NCBI GenBank assembly: GCA_018398805.1
Contig: JAGFBZ010001577.1
Location: 186,001 to 250,000, forward strand
DNA length: 64,000 bases
DNA from: Hirundichthys speculiger
Taxonomy: Eukaryota > Chordata > Actinopteri > Beloniformes > Exocoetidae
Direction: 5' to 3'
The position numbers were made by a program, and so were the translations under genes. Below are positions 27,986 through 38,365 of this stretch, piece by piece. Position 1 is the stretch's first letter; the number at the start of each line of letters is the position of its first letter. Below the pieces are notes generated by a model. The model did no database searches, was not told the DNA's origin, and was given only the letters and a program-made list of their open reading frames with translations.

Positions 27986-28003
27986 TATAGACAATGGATG
28001 GGT

Positions 28004-29029
28004 GTTTTTTTGTCTTGGGACACCATTTATTCTCCATCTGTTTTGTGAAAGCTGAGAGGAAAGGAAGATGAAGACAAAGTAAAAATAAGATGCTGAAGTT
28101 GAAAACACCAGACCTCCATCATAGACGTATCCTTCTGCAAAAAATAGCCACATTAACCCTAAAACAGAGGTCAGTGTGCTGCAGAAAGACCTCTGTCGGT
28201 CATTTTATTAGCACCTTTTCTGATTTCCACTATTGATTCACTGACATAGACGTTCCTACTCCTTTTCATCACTTTCTGCATTAACATGCTACATGAATCC
28301 GCAGCAGGTTGAACCTGCAGACTGAATCCAATTTTCTGCTGCCGTCTTTTTTTTTTTTCTCTCTCTCTCTCTCTCTCTTAAATGTCACAAGACGCAGAGG
28401 AGCAAGGAGGAGCTGTGTGTCGCCGCCAGATTTCACGCTACACCTGCTTCACGTCCCGGAGAAACACGTGCATCTGCAGAAACAGCGGTCGGTTGGCTTT
28501 GAAATTCAGCAGAGGTCTCCGTCTGTGCAGCGTGTGGGGAGCAGCGGGTGAATGGATGCTTTGTTGCTTGTTGTTGGTTCATTTTTAACAGAGAGAGAGA
28601 CGGAGAGGGGAGAGCAGGAGGCTAATGAGGGGGAAAATGGAAAAGGAGAGACCCAGAAAAATTGCGCTTACGTGCCTGCTGGAAAGCTACGAGACTGTAG
28701 CCACACATAAAACAGCGGTTTTTATCAGCCAACTGGCCAGACGCTGCACACCAACCAGCCTCCATGAGCCGTAAATCCCTTCCCTTTCATCTGTGTTTAG
28801 TCATCTGCCACCACTCTCCTCCTTTTATCGTCAGTTTCTCTTCCTTTTATATCTTCCTCTGATTGTGTTTCTTGATCTTCTTTTCTTCCCAGCTTATTTT
28901 CTCTCTCTCTCATCAGTGGAAAGCAGCTACATCAATCTTTGGTCCGACCTCAGCTGGCTACTAAAGGTGACTGATGGCGCACTACCGACATGCACACCTG
29001 TGCACACTCCTTTTTTAAAAATTAGAATT
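28004..29029. other. Intergenic, no gene recognised
   Basis: About 1 kb with a (CT)n tract at 28358-28378 and short open frames without family resemblance. Confidence 0.4.
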
Positions 29030-29037
29030 GTCTACAA

Positions 29038-29398
29038 CAGCCATTCCCAAACTTCAGAATACCAAGGCCCAATATGAAATGTGAAAAATCTCCGCGGCCC
29101 AACGAAACCTTTAATCACAACTGTGATCAACATACAGGACCAGGAACCATGATCCGATATTAATGTGAGGGGTCAACAAATAAGGTGACACTTGTCATAT
29201 AAAGTTAAGATGACAGTAGAATAACACTTAACTGGTTTGTTTTGTTTCTTATTAATGTTTTCAAATCATGTCGTTAATATTTTACAGTAATCAAAAACAT
29301 TTTAAAAAGATCGAGGATTTTAACGACCTCTCACGACCCACCTGCAGTACCACGACGGCCCACCAGGGGGGCCGCGGCCCACACTTTGGGAATCACTG
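29038..29398. mobile_element. hAT MITE (CCATTCCCAAAC family), 361 bp
   Basis: The ends CAGCCATTCCCAAACTTC and, inverted, CAGTGATTCCCAAAGTGTG are flanked by GTCTACAA (29030-29037) and GTCTACGA (29399-29406), which match at 7 of 8 bases. It contains CCACCAGGGGGG, a CTCF-like core. Confidence 0.88.
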
Positions 29399-29591
29399 GT
29401 CTACGAGAACACATCGTGCTCATCAGAGAGATTTTAATTTCACATCACGTGGTCACTGTAACAGACACAATATTGGCACTTTCCCGAGAGCTAAAACAAC
29501 AATACAAAACAATTAAAGCTCCGATAAACATTTAGCAGTCTCTTATTTACACTGGAGCCGATCTCGTGAAGGAGGAGGCGTGGCCAGGTGT

Positions 29592-30954
29592 CTATTTGAT
29601 CGGCGAGTCCAGGATCTCCTCGTACTCCTCCCTCTGGCGCCGCCCGCCGCCTCGAGAGGGGAGCAGCTTCATCGCGACCAGCCAGCCGACGCTCAGGACC
29701 ACCATGGCGTTCCCCACGACCTCGGGCGCCGTGGGAGCCAGGGGCAGCACGGCCAGGTGCAGGAGCATGGCGACAGGTATCTCCAGGCTTTGGGAGGCGG
29801 AGACCAGAGCCGGGTGCAGTCGGGTGAGGGCGTGGGTCACCCCCAGAAAGGCCGCGACTGAGCAGGCGACCAACCCGAGGACGAGGCCCCAGGCGGGGGC
29901 GCTCACTGGCCAGGACCAGCCCTCCTGGAGGAGCGCCAGAGAGGCCGGGGCCAGCAGGCAGCCCGTCCAGCTCACTGTGAATAACGCGGTGCCGACCCCC
30001 ACCCTGTCCTTCAGCGAGCGATACCCAACCAGCGCCAGAGCCATCCACAGCCCCGCGAGCACCGAGAGAGACCATCCAAACGCACCCCTCCAGAACGCAA
30101 CCGGGTCAGTTGGGGGATTTGAATTGCTCTCATCTGTGGCGGGAAGCAGCACGAGCCCCAAACCGCACAGCCCCGCAGCAATGGAGATGCCATCGGACAA
30201 CCCGAGCTTTTCCTCCAGGAGCAGGAAGGCGAGGACCGCCGACAGCGCCGTGGTCGCCAAACGCCAAGTTGTGGTACCGTTTCCAGGCGAGACGAAGGTC
30301 AGGGACGAGTAGGCGCAGCAAAGGGCGAGGGAGTACGTGACGCCGTAGCAGAGCAGACGCAGCCGATAGCCCTCTGGTCCGAAGGGGTTGTCGCCCCGGT
30401 GCAGCGGGACGGCGACGGCGAGGAGCTGCACGACGGAGCGCACCAGGAGCAGGAACAGCGGGCCGAGGCCGAAGCGTTCGGAGGCCAGGCGGGTCAGGAC
30501 GATCAAACCGCCGTGCGCCAGCGCCGCCCCCAGGAGGAACACCCAGGTGAGCCGGGACGCGGACACGGACGCCTCGCCGAAGCTGGCCAGCTGCTCGCCG
30601 ACGCCTTTCCCGGAGCCCCTTTGCCGCCTTGGCTCCTCCCTCGCTGCCCTCTCCTCCGCCAGTCACCTGAAGTCTATGGGATGTTTCCCGCTCTTTGTCT
30701 TTGGAGCCAAACAGCGTCAGAGGCCACTTCCTGCCCTCGGTCAGCCGCTTCCTGTCCGACGTCTCCTCCAGGAAGGAGCCAAAGTCCTCAAAAGACGGCG
30801 CGTCGTCGTAGCCCTCGTCCCCCGGCTGGGGGAAGTGCGTGTGCACCCCGGGCTGGGGGGAGTAGGGGGGGTGCGTGGCATACTTCGCCGTGACTGTGTG
30901 GGGGTGGATCTTCACTCGCTTCTTCGAGCCAGTCAGCAGGTGAGTGGACTCCAT
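29592..30954 (-). CDS. slc35g2: Solute carrier family 35 member G2 (TMEM22)
   Basis: A drug/metabolite-transporter superfamily protein with two EamA-type halves, about ten membrane helices and a cytosolic N-terminus. Its substrate is unknown. The N-terminus has KKRVKIHPHTV and QPGDEGYDD, and the C-terminus ends EEYEEILDSPIK, both diagnostic of SLC35G2. Other matches are ALAHGG, FGPEGYRLRL, SNGTTTW-like SPGNGTTTWR, FLLLEEKL, ALFTVSWTG, AAFLGV and HPALVSASQSLEIPVAM. The two halves lie in different frames. Removing 30591-30666 (CAG|GTGACT ... GCGAGCAG|CTGG, 76 nt) joins RLQ to LASFGEAS and aligns with the family without gaps, giving 428 aa. I therefore read two exons, 30954-30667 and 30590-29592. 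The alternative is a one-base error or frameshift between about 30600 and 30662. The ATG follows a UTR acceptor at 30984. Confidence 0.92.
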
Positions 30955-32021
30955 TTTTTTGAAAGCTCTGAGATGACGGACACCTGCGAGAGAAACAACA
31001 CTTTTAGCGCCGTGCACACACAACTCCATCTCCTCTTTTCTTTGCGTCACGCCGTCTGTCTTGGGGATTCAGCTTGGTATCTCATAGATTTTTAATATCA
31101 GAGATAATAATAGCAGTGACTCACAGCGTCCTTCCTGTTTGTCAGTGAACGTACATCAGCTCAGACCAATGACGCCTTAATGTTGTTTTTTTCACTTTAA
31201 GATGAGACAGATTCAATCCACATTAGCTGAATTATTTACCCTCATCGTGCCCTTATCGTGCCTTTCTCTCATCTGGATAACACGACCTTAAAGGGGGGTT
31301 AGTATCCGCTGGCAGTTACAGTTATATAAGCAGGTCTCTGATGACTTTTCCTTTCTCTGTCTTTTTCCATTGAACCATCAAACTTTAATTTGTACGAAAT
31401 CATTGCAAGTTGAAGTCCACCTCCTTCTCCATTACATGTTTTTTTTTTTTTACCACCTCTTTCTTCGACTCTTTAACTTCTGCGTGCTCTGCTGATGACA
31501 TAAAGAAAACTGCTTTCTGACTGCGCTGCAGAACAATATGGGTTTGCAGATGTTTTATGGTCCAGAACCGCAGCTCCGCTTTCTTTACAACGTGATGTTT
31601 ATTGGTGCAAAATCTTACAAGTTATTTCCAAGAGTTAAGATGTTTAGAGACATCCCATGTTTTCTTTAAAAAAAATAAATCTATATTCTATGCAGAAGAA
31701 ATAAGTTTACATTATAACAACAGTGATGCATTTTGAGATTGTATTTCATGAATAAAAAATAAACCAACTGTGAGGTTCTTGGTTTGATTAATTTTGCACT
31801 CAATCTCCAACCGCTCATTTGAAAAAGTGACCGATAGAGACATCAATCTATTTAAACAAATTACATACAAACTTCAGATCAGTATATTATTTTTAAAAGA
31901 TAAAAGCTCCCCCGAGGCTTGCTATTACAGGTTAATTTAGTTATTTAGTCTTTTTTCCTAGTGATATGTGTCTTATGAACAAAAGGAAAACTGTTTGTTC
32001 TCTCTATAGCTGTTAACGGTC

Positions 32022-32649
32022 TTTAAAGCCACTCTATGCAGCAACACCACTTATGGCCACATGGGGGCATAAAGCTCTGCTGTGTTGACAAAAGAGCCAC
32101 TGACAGTAATGTCCTAATGAACAGGGATGGTCCGGTGTTCTGACGAGCCTAACGCGCAGGCACGTTCTTCCACATTTGACTCTTTTACCAAAAACACTTC
32201 TCATTTTATAGGCATGCTATGATTTTTTTAAAAAGTGTTTTTACGTAGTAAAACATGGAGCGCTAACAGGATGTTAGCAGACGTTCACTGAATGTCATAA
32301 GAGTCTCACATGTTCAGAATTCACTTGGCGTGAACTGATGTTAGTTTAGTGACCAACCAATACCCTGCAGCGTATAATCTTTCCCGCCTTTTCTTGTGTC
32401 GTCTTCAAGGAATTTCCTCTAAATCCTGCGCCATGGTAGGACGCTTTGATGAGTAGGAAAGTTTTCTACAACGTGTTGTGACATTTTTGCACTCATGCGC
32501 TCGCGTATTTGGTCAAGGTTGGACGTTTTAGTGAATATGATATGTCGTCAAAACATCAACATGTCTTGTAATACCACTTTGGTGCACTACTCCCCCCCCA
32601 TCCCACCAATCTGGTCAGAAGTGCTATTGCTACATAGTGTGACTTTAAA
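32022..32649. mobile_element. MITE with TTTAAAG inverted ends, 628 bp
   Basis: TTTAAAGCCACTCTATGCAG at the left and, inverted, TTTAAAGTCACACTATGTAG at the right. No coding potential; superfamily not determined. A related terminus occurs at 42115 (TTAAAGCGACACTGTATAAC). Confidence 0.65.
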
Positions 32650-32681
32650 ATATGTACTTTTGAAAAGAATTTAGAAAAAAT

Positions 32682-33785
32682 TAGGGCTAGGTAAGTTAAC
32701 GCGTTGTTATCGCGCTAACGCATTAGTTTATTAACGCCGACATTTATTTTATCGCGCATTCATGCATGTTGCTCACATGCTTTAAAAAAAAAAAAAAAGT
32801 CTGTTACTGGCTGCTGCGGAACCAGAAAATAATTGGCAGGTAAACATGCGGACATGGAGAACGGTAATAATCAGTGTACTTTACAGTTGGGGTAGCAACT
32901 CAATTTTAACAATTCTCTCTGAAAAAAAAAAACTTTCAAACCCCTTTGTTCAAGACGATCGCGTCATTCCTCCATTTATCATCAGATCTGCTTCATGTGT
33001 TCACTGTCCTGCTGTTCTCTAGCTGGTTACTGTAGTGCGGCTCCATCTAGTGGCACAGATGTGTAATGACAACAGAAAGTCTATTCTTTGATTATAAAAC
33101 AAAGCCATTTCTGGGTCACGTAAGACAATAAAATATTAAAAACAAATTCAGTCCTGTGGCCTGTTAGCTAAAATTGAAATATAATTTTTTTTGTTTGTTT
33201 TTTGTGTTAGATTAAAAAACACAAAAAAGTCACTTTTTAACTTTTTAAATTTTTGATTGACAATTGAAAGTGTAAACAAACAATTGATACACAGATAATT
33301 ACGAATTGATAAAGTTACAGAACTTTAACATGGACATTTTCATTTTAAAGTTCTCCCAGGCGAGAACTGACAAGTTGAACTCCCCGTTAAAATAATGTTT
33401 TACCTAAGAAATTACCTGTTTTAATGTTCTGATTGTGGCCCCTAGATTGTTAGGATTTTGTTGGTAGACTTTTTTAATTTTTCATAAAAACAGGATGACA
33501 TTAATGCCCTGGCAGTGGCAATAAGCTTTACTTTATTTGACATTTTTTAAGATGAGATTTACACTAAATATGTGTTACTGACAAGTGCTGACGTTAAAAG
33601 TGTTTGAACAACAAATGTTATGACACTTTAGTTCATATGGCAGCAGAATATTTAAATAAAAGTGACTTTTACACTACTTTTGAATTCATTATTTGATTTT
33701 CCGTATACAATGCGATTAATCGTGATTAATCAGGGAAATCATACGATTAATTGCGATTAAAAATTTTATTCGTTGCCCAGCCCTA
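32682..33785. mobile_element. hAT-type element, complete, 1104 bp
   Basis: The ends are TAGGGCTAGGTAAGTTAACG and, inverted, TAGGGCTGGGCAACGAATAA, with a perfect duplication GAAAAAAT (32674-32681, 33786-33793). GTTAACGCG repeats lie at one end and GATTAATCG at the other. It is the intact partner of the truncated copy in atr (1856-3090). No transposase frame. Confidence 0.93.
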
Positions 33786-35199
33786 GAAAAAATACTTTAA
33801 TGTATGATGGATCAAATATATGGTGAGACTGATTTTATTGTCTTGTATTGTATCTTATATGACATTAACTTTGATATTGATATATCAGTGGATCATCCCT
33901 GAAGTTTTAATTAGGATACAACTAATCACGCCCTCCGGTGGACTGCACACATCATATAAAGCACGTTATAAGTCAGAGGCCAAATGCCTGGAAGCTGAAA
34001 ATTTCAGATAATTTCCTCCCCCGTGCCAACAAATGACCTGACATCACTTCACATCTTCACAGCTTTCTTTATGTTTGCTGGAGGGGGTTAAAGACAAATG
34101 GTGGGATGTGGCAGGCCGAGTCAAAGTGAGTGTAGTCTTGGCAGCTCACTGCTGTTTTCTCCATCCATCAATAGCGCAGACTTTTCGATTAGCAGGACGA
34201 GTTCTCAGAATTTATAGCGAATCCATGTGTCCTTGGTTCTCCGTGGAGATGGACATTAGACGGTTCCAACAAATCAGGAAGGAGACGAGCTTGATGCCTC
34301 ACAGTGAGGTTGCTGGGAGGTTTTTCTGGTTTAGTCAGATCTCCTAAATGACTGGAAAAGACCGTTTTGACGGAAAACTGTCAAGACTCTCAACAGCTCC
34401 AATCCAGATTGGTGAGACACGATCTGAATCTGAAAAAGGGCACGGGCGAGAGTTTGCCCCCGTAGTGACAACTCAGAAGATTGATCTCACTGTCTTGTTC
34501 TCTGAAACCTGATCAGCTGCTCGCACAAAGAGAAAGAAAAGATCAGGATGTTCCTGTCTGGCTTTTCTCACAGTCGGTTAACTGTGCCGGATGATGCAGA
34601 CAGCCTCCGCAGTGCTGCTGCTGCTCCTGCTGCCGCCGCTTTACTCTCAAACGCTCATTTGACACCTTACACAACCGAATAAGTGAGCCATCATGACTGC
34701 TCACCTGCAGAGGCACCTTAGATTCCCAGAGAGCACCTCTTCTTTTTGAAAAAAAATAATACACAAGGCAGACTGTCCATCTAGTGTATTTACCTCTTCC
34801 TGTATATTTCATGTGACAGACATCCCCCTGAAGGTTTGCATTGTTTTAATAGCAGCATGATATTAATTATTGACATCCAAGTCAATTCATAGATGATGCT
34901 CCTGAGAAGACATTTTATTCAGAGCAGTTTAAAAATGAGATGCTGAAATAGGCTGGTCCTCAACAGAGATGAAAGCTTGTGGGTTATGTGCTTTGGGGTT
35001 TTGTGAGATGTTATTTCAAGGTTAAAGCTGCTCAGTGTAGCGCCTCTGTGACGCCAGAGGGTTGTAACACACGCACGCACACACACACACGCACAGATTT
35101 AGACACAGCCACGGTGGAAAACAAATGGAGATACGCAGCATTGGGATTAAACAATGGGCATCATTATCAGTTTTATTTTTCTTTGTTTTTGTTATTTTG

Positions 35200-35275
35200 T
35201 CCAACACTGTGCAGCGCCGTCGCCAACCCAAAGATCGTAGGTTCGAGCCCCGCGCCTGTCACATGACGAGTTTTT
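35200..35275 (+). repeat. Short tRNA-like SINE fragment
   Basis: AAGATCGTAGGTTCGAGCCC contains a good B-box (GGTTCGAGCCC), but no acceptor stem or A-box pairs with it. Probably a SINE head, not a tRNA gene. Confidence 0.4.
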
Positions 35276-35428
35276 GAATCCATCATACATTGCATGTATA
35301 GACTATATATTAATATAATGATGTGGACACGCGTGACCCGTGATAAATTATTGAATGGACTTCTGAGAATACACCACCAAGTGGGTCAGCAGCGTCCCTC
35401 CACTCTCTGTGAAAGACGCCTGACTCAC

Positions 35429-35690
35429 CTGCTTTCGCGCAAACCAGCCGGAACACCGGACCGAACTTCACCGACGGTCAGCCTCAGTCCTTCACCGAGC
35501 CTCTCCAACGCCCCATCACCTTCTCCTTGCCCATTTGTGTCCCTCCTTTCTCCCGCGGCAGTCCCGGTTGTCCTCAAGGGCACCGCGGCGCGCCTCCGCC
35601 GGGCGTCCACTCACACCTCGCGCCGAGTATTGTGCGCACTATACGGCAGCCTGCCGCCCGCGTCCATCCCTCTCTGAGCGCTGATGAAGA
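35429..35690 (-). promoter_or_regulatory. slc35g2: GC-rich promoter and non-coding first exon, probably slc35g2
   Basis: CpG-rich sequence (GGCACCGCGGCGCGCCTCCG and CCGCGGCAGTCCC) stands out from AT-rich surroundings. On the minus strand it ends in a consensus donor CAG|GTGAGT. The only minus-strand gene downstream is slc35g2. The start point is not resolved; no TATA box is seen. Confidence 0.55.
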
Positions 35691-36049
35691 TGCTCCTCCT
35701 CAGCCTGGTCAGAGAGACTGGAGGAGACATGAGGCGGGGAGGAACTAATCATGACGTCTGGGCATGCGTGGCATCCCGCAGCCCTTATCTGTCACCCTCT
35801 GCGTGAGATTTAATGGTCCTTTCTACAGCTGAATTTTCAATTGAAAAAATAAATAAAATCAATTCTGTGCATGCCATGGCATAGCATGTGAAAAAAGCTT
35901 TTTGCTTCTTTAGTTAGTCAATAAACAGTATCCAGTAACCAGGATGCTATTTCATGTTTTCTATTCACTGCCATATCAGAGTGGAAAATGGGAGCTTTTC
36001 AAATGTTTCCTCTATTTACAGCTTCAACCATTGAAGTCAGTTATTACAT

Positions 36050-36893
36050 TCCATCCATCCATCCATCCATCCATCCATCCATCCATCCACCATCCATCCA
36101 TCCCCATCCATCCATCCATCCATCCAACCATCCAACCATCCATCCATCCATCCATCCATCCATCCATCCATCCATCCATCCATCCAGCCATCCATCCATC
36201 CATCCATCCATCCATCCATCCATCCAGCCATCCATCCAGCCATCCATCCATCTCCATCCATCCATCCATCCATCCATCCATCCATCCTCCATCCATCCAT
36301 CCATCCATCCATCCATCCATCCATCCATCCATCCATCCATCCATCCAACCAATCCATCCATCCATCCATCCATCCATCCATCCATCCATCCATCCATCCA
36401 TCCATCCATCCATCCAACCATCCAACCCATCCATCCAGCCCATCCATCCATCCATCCACCATCCATCCATCCATCCATCCAACCATCCATCCATCCATCC
36501 ATCCATCCATCCATCCATCCATCCATCCATCCATCCATCCATCCATCCATCCATCCATCCATCCATCCTCCACCATCCATCCATCCATCCATCCATCCAT
36601 CCATCCATCCATCCATCCATCCATCCATCCATCCATCCATCCATCCATCCATCCATCCATCCATCCATCCCATCCATCCATCCATCCAACCATCCATCCA
36701 TCCATCCATCCATCCATCCATCCATCCATCCATCCATCCATCCATCCATCCATCCATCCATCCATCCATCCATCCATCCAATCCATCCATCCATCCATCC
36801 ATCCATCCATCCATCCATCCATCCATCCATCCATCCATCCATCCATCCATCCATCCATCCATCCATCCATCCATCCATCCATCCATCCAACCA
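36050..36893. repeat. (ATCC)n / (GGAT)n array, about 840 bp
   Basis: Nearly pure ATCC repeats with sporadic ATCCA, ATCTCC, ATCCC and AACC variants. Frames of Ser-Ile-His-Pro or Trp-Met-Asp-Gly repeats on both strands are artefacts of the 4-bp unit. Confidence 0.98.
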
Positions 36894-37195
36894 TTATCTT
36901 CTGGAAAACCGGTTGATGGTGGAGTCCACCAGCTCCTCTGAGAGAGCACCACGGTGTCTCCCAGTCCAGCCGAGATGTCATCTCTCCAGCTGGTCCTGGG
37001 TCTGCCTCGTGGTCTCCTCCCAGTTGGACAGGCTGGAAACACCTCTCACCCAGGGAACATCCCGAACCACCTCAACTGGCTCCTCTGGAGGTGAAGGAGC
37101 AGCGGCTCTACTCTGAGTCTCTCCCGGATGACTGAACTTCTCACCTTATCTCTAAGGGAGAGTCCAGCCATGAGAAAACTCCTTTCAGCCGCTTG
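36894..37195 (-). mobile_element. LINE 3' fragment adjoining the (GGAT)n array
   Basis: On the minus strand the frame [16 protein letters not shown] resembles the end of a fish non-LTR retrotransposon ORF (GRPRTRWRDYI pattern). The 3' end runs directly into GGAT repeats, as in LINEs that end in a short tandem repeat instead of poly(A). Family not certain. Confidence 0.55.
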
Positions 37196-37433
37196 TAGGA
37201 GTCACTTGACTCATCAGTTGTTTACTAAATAAAATGCGTTACTGCATTACAATCAGAAGCAGGCTTCACTGTTTAAAGTGATTATTTGTGTAAGAATCCC
37301 ATTGCAGACAAAGTAAATGAAGCAGATCCCTGCTTTAGACAACTCTGTTTTCAAAATTCAGTGATCTGCACGCTGCATATGATGAAATGGAAATAGCACA
37401 ATGAAAGTGAGGGAGTATATATTTCTCAGTATA

Positions 37434-37503
37434 ATATATGCCAGCTGGGATAGGTGCCAGCAGATCCCTATGACCCTGCACAGAACCAAGCAGATATAGA
37501 TCA
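37434..37503 (+). repeat. SINE tail fragment
   Basis: CAGCTGGGATAGGTGCCAGC and the following bases match the 3' part of the SINE at 26815-26870. Confidence 0.55.
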
Positions 37504-37615
37504 GTGGTTCTCAACTGGTCTGGCTTCAGGACCCACCATCACCCTTAATGACAAGCCGTGACCCAAATCAAGGAAAATTTCCAACTTCTCAAATTTATTG
37601 ACTGAAAGGATCGTG
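37502..37615. repeat. hAT MITE terminus fragment
   Basis: CAGTGGTTCTCAACTGGTCT with GGCTTCAGGACCCACC is a typical fish hAT MITE start. The other end is not found. Confidence 0.45.
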
Positions 37616-37759
37616 CAGTTTGAATCGGAAATAGTAGATCAGCAGATCATGTTGGCGTCCCCCTGCAGCGTAGGCCTATAGCAGCATAGCTATGATGAAG
37701 CTGTGATTAAGACGAGCCTACTCTAGTCTTAGCTACTATAACTATGGCTATAACTAGTA

Positions 37760-38075
37760 GCCCCTACAGACTAAACAGAAATGTTTTCAGTTTAGTTTTA
37801 AAGATGGAGGTGGTGTCAGCCTCCTGAACCCAAACTGGTAGCTGGTTCCATAATAAAAGTACCTGGTAGCAGAAGGCCCGTCCTCCAAATCTACTTTTAG
37901 ATATTCTAGGAACAGCGAGTAATCCTGCACTCTGAGAGCGGAGAGCTCTATTAGGAGCATAACGTGCTATCAGGTCTTATAGATAACGAGGAGCTAGGCC
38001 ATTAAGGGCCTTAATATGTGAGAAGCAGAATTTTAAATTCAATTAGAAATTTCATGGGAAGCCAATGGAGGAAGG
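37760..38075 (-). pseudogene. L2/CR1-type LINE reverse transcriptase, C-terminal fragment
   Basis: On the minus strand, in shifting frames: IEFKILLLTY, then LNGLAPRYL, NRALRSQSAGLLAVPRISK, GGRAFCYQ, LLWNQLPVWVQEADT, FKTKLKTFLF. This is the well-known end of L2/CR1-type LINE ORF2 in fish. Stops and frameshifts make it inactive. Confidence 0.82.
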
Positions 38076-38099
38076 CTATATATCACTTAGACTTCACAG

Positions 38100-38365
38100 A
38101 TGATCCGATCGCCATGTAAAGGGAGAGTCTTCCTCACACACCAGAGTTTGTTACGGTGTTCCTCAGGGTTCAGTACTCGGGCCGTTGCTTTTCTCTTAAC
38201 ACATGCTTCCGTTTGGTACTATTCTCATTGCATTGCTATGCAGATGATACTCAGCTTTACCCATCTGAAACCAGACGAGACATGTAAACTGACAGGATAA
38301 ACATGTCCTGTTATTCAACCCAGACAAGACTGAAAATGTTGTCTTTGTATGTCTAGTTATTTCGT
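38100..38365 (+). pseudogene. L2/CR1-type LINE reverse transcriptase core fragment, inverted
   Basis: On the plus strand: CYGVPQGSVLGPLLF (38149-38193), CYADDTQLY (38234-38260, the catalytic YADD box) and LLFNPDKTENVVF (about 38308-38346). These precede the C-terminal segment in an intact LINE, but here they lie in opposite orientation next to it. Confidence 0.82.

Larger units (their letters stand above)
26425..28003 (+). repeat. tRNA-derived SINE, split by a transposon
   Basis: The 5' part has TAGCACTGTTGCCTCACAGC and a B-box-like GGTTCGAACCTC, followed by the body TTTGCATGTTCTCCCCGTG and CTTCCTCCCACGGTC of a widespread fish repeat. A segment is duplicated internally (about 26514-26630 and 26640-26730). 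The body stops at GCGGGTA (26870) and its tail resumes at 27986 with TAGACAATGGATGGG. A MITE has been inserted between the two. Confidence 0.75.
30984..35428 (-). other. slc35g2: 5' UTR intron of slc35g2
   Basis: The acceptor TTTCTCTCGCAG ends at 30984 on the minus strand. A strong donor AAAGCAG|GTGAGTCAG lies at 35429/35428. The 4.4 kb between hold a TTTAAAG-ended repeat, a complete hAT element and no other gene I can support. Confidence 0.55.

Noticed and set aside
29491..30075. 194-codon minus-strand frame overlapping slc35g2
   Set aside because: Another frame of the same strand. The transporter frame carries all conserved residues.
30388..31095. Long plus-strand frames opposite slc35g2
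   Set aside because: Shadows of GC-rich slc35g2 codons with no known domain and no splice or promoter support.
35230..35262. Possible tRNA gene (good B-box)
   Set aside because: No A-box at the right distance and no foldable acceptor stem; it looks like a SINE head.
36050..36893. Possible CRISPR-like or satellite array
   Set aside because: A 4-bp unit with no spacers, in an animal genome.
35944..37116. Frames of 288-390 codons made of Ser-Ile-His-Pro or Trp-Met-Asp-Gly repeats
   Set aside because: The 4-bp ATCC unit is open in all frames on both strands. This is a microsatellite, not a protein.
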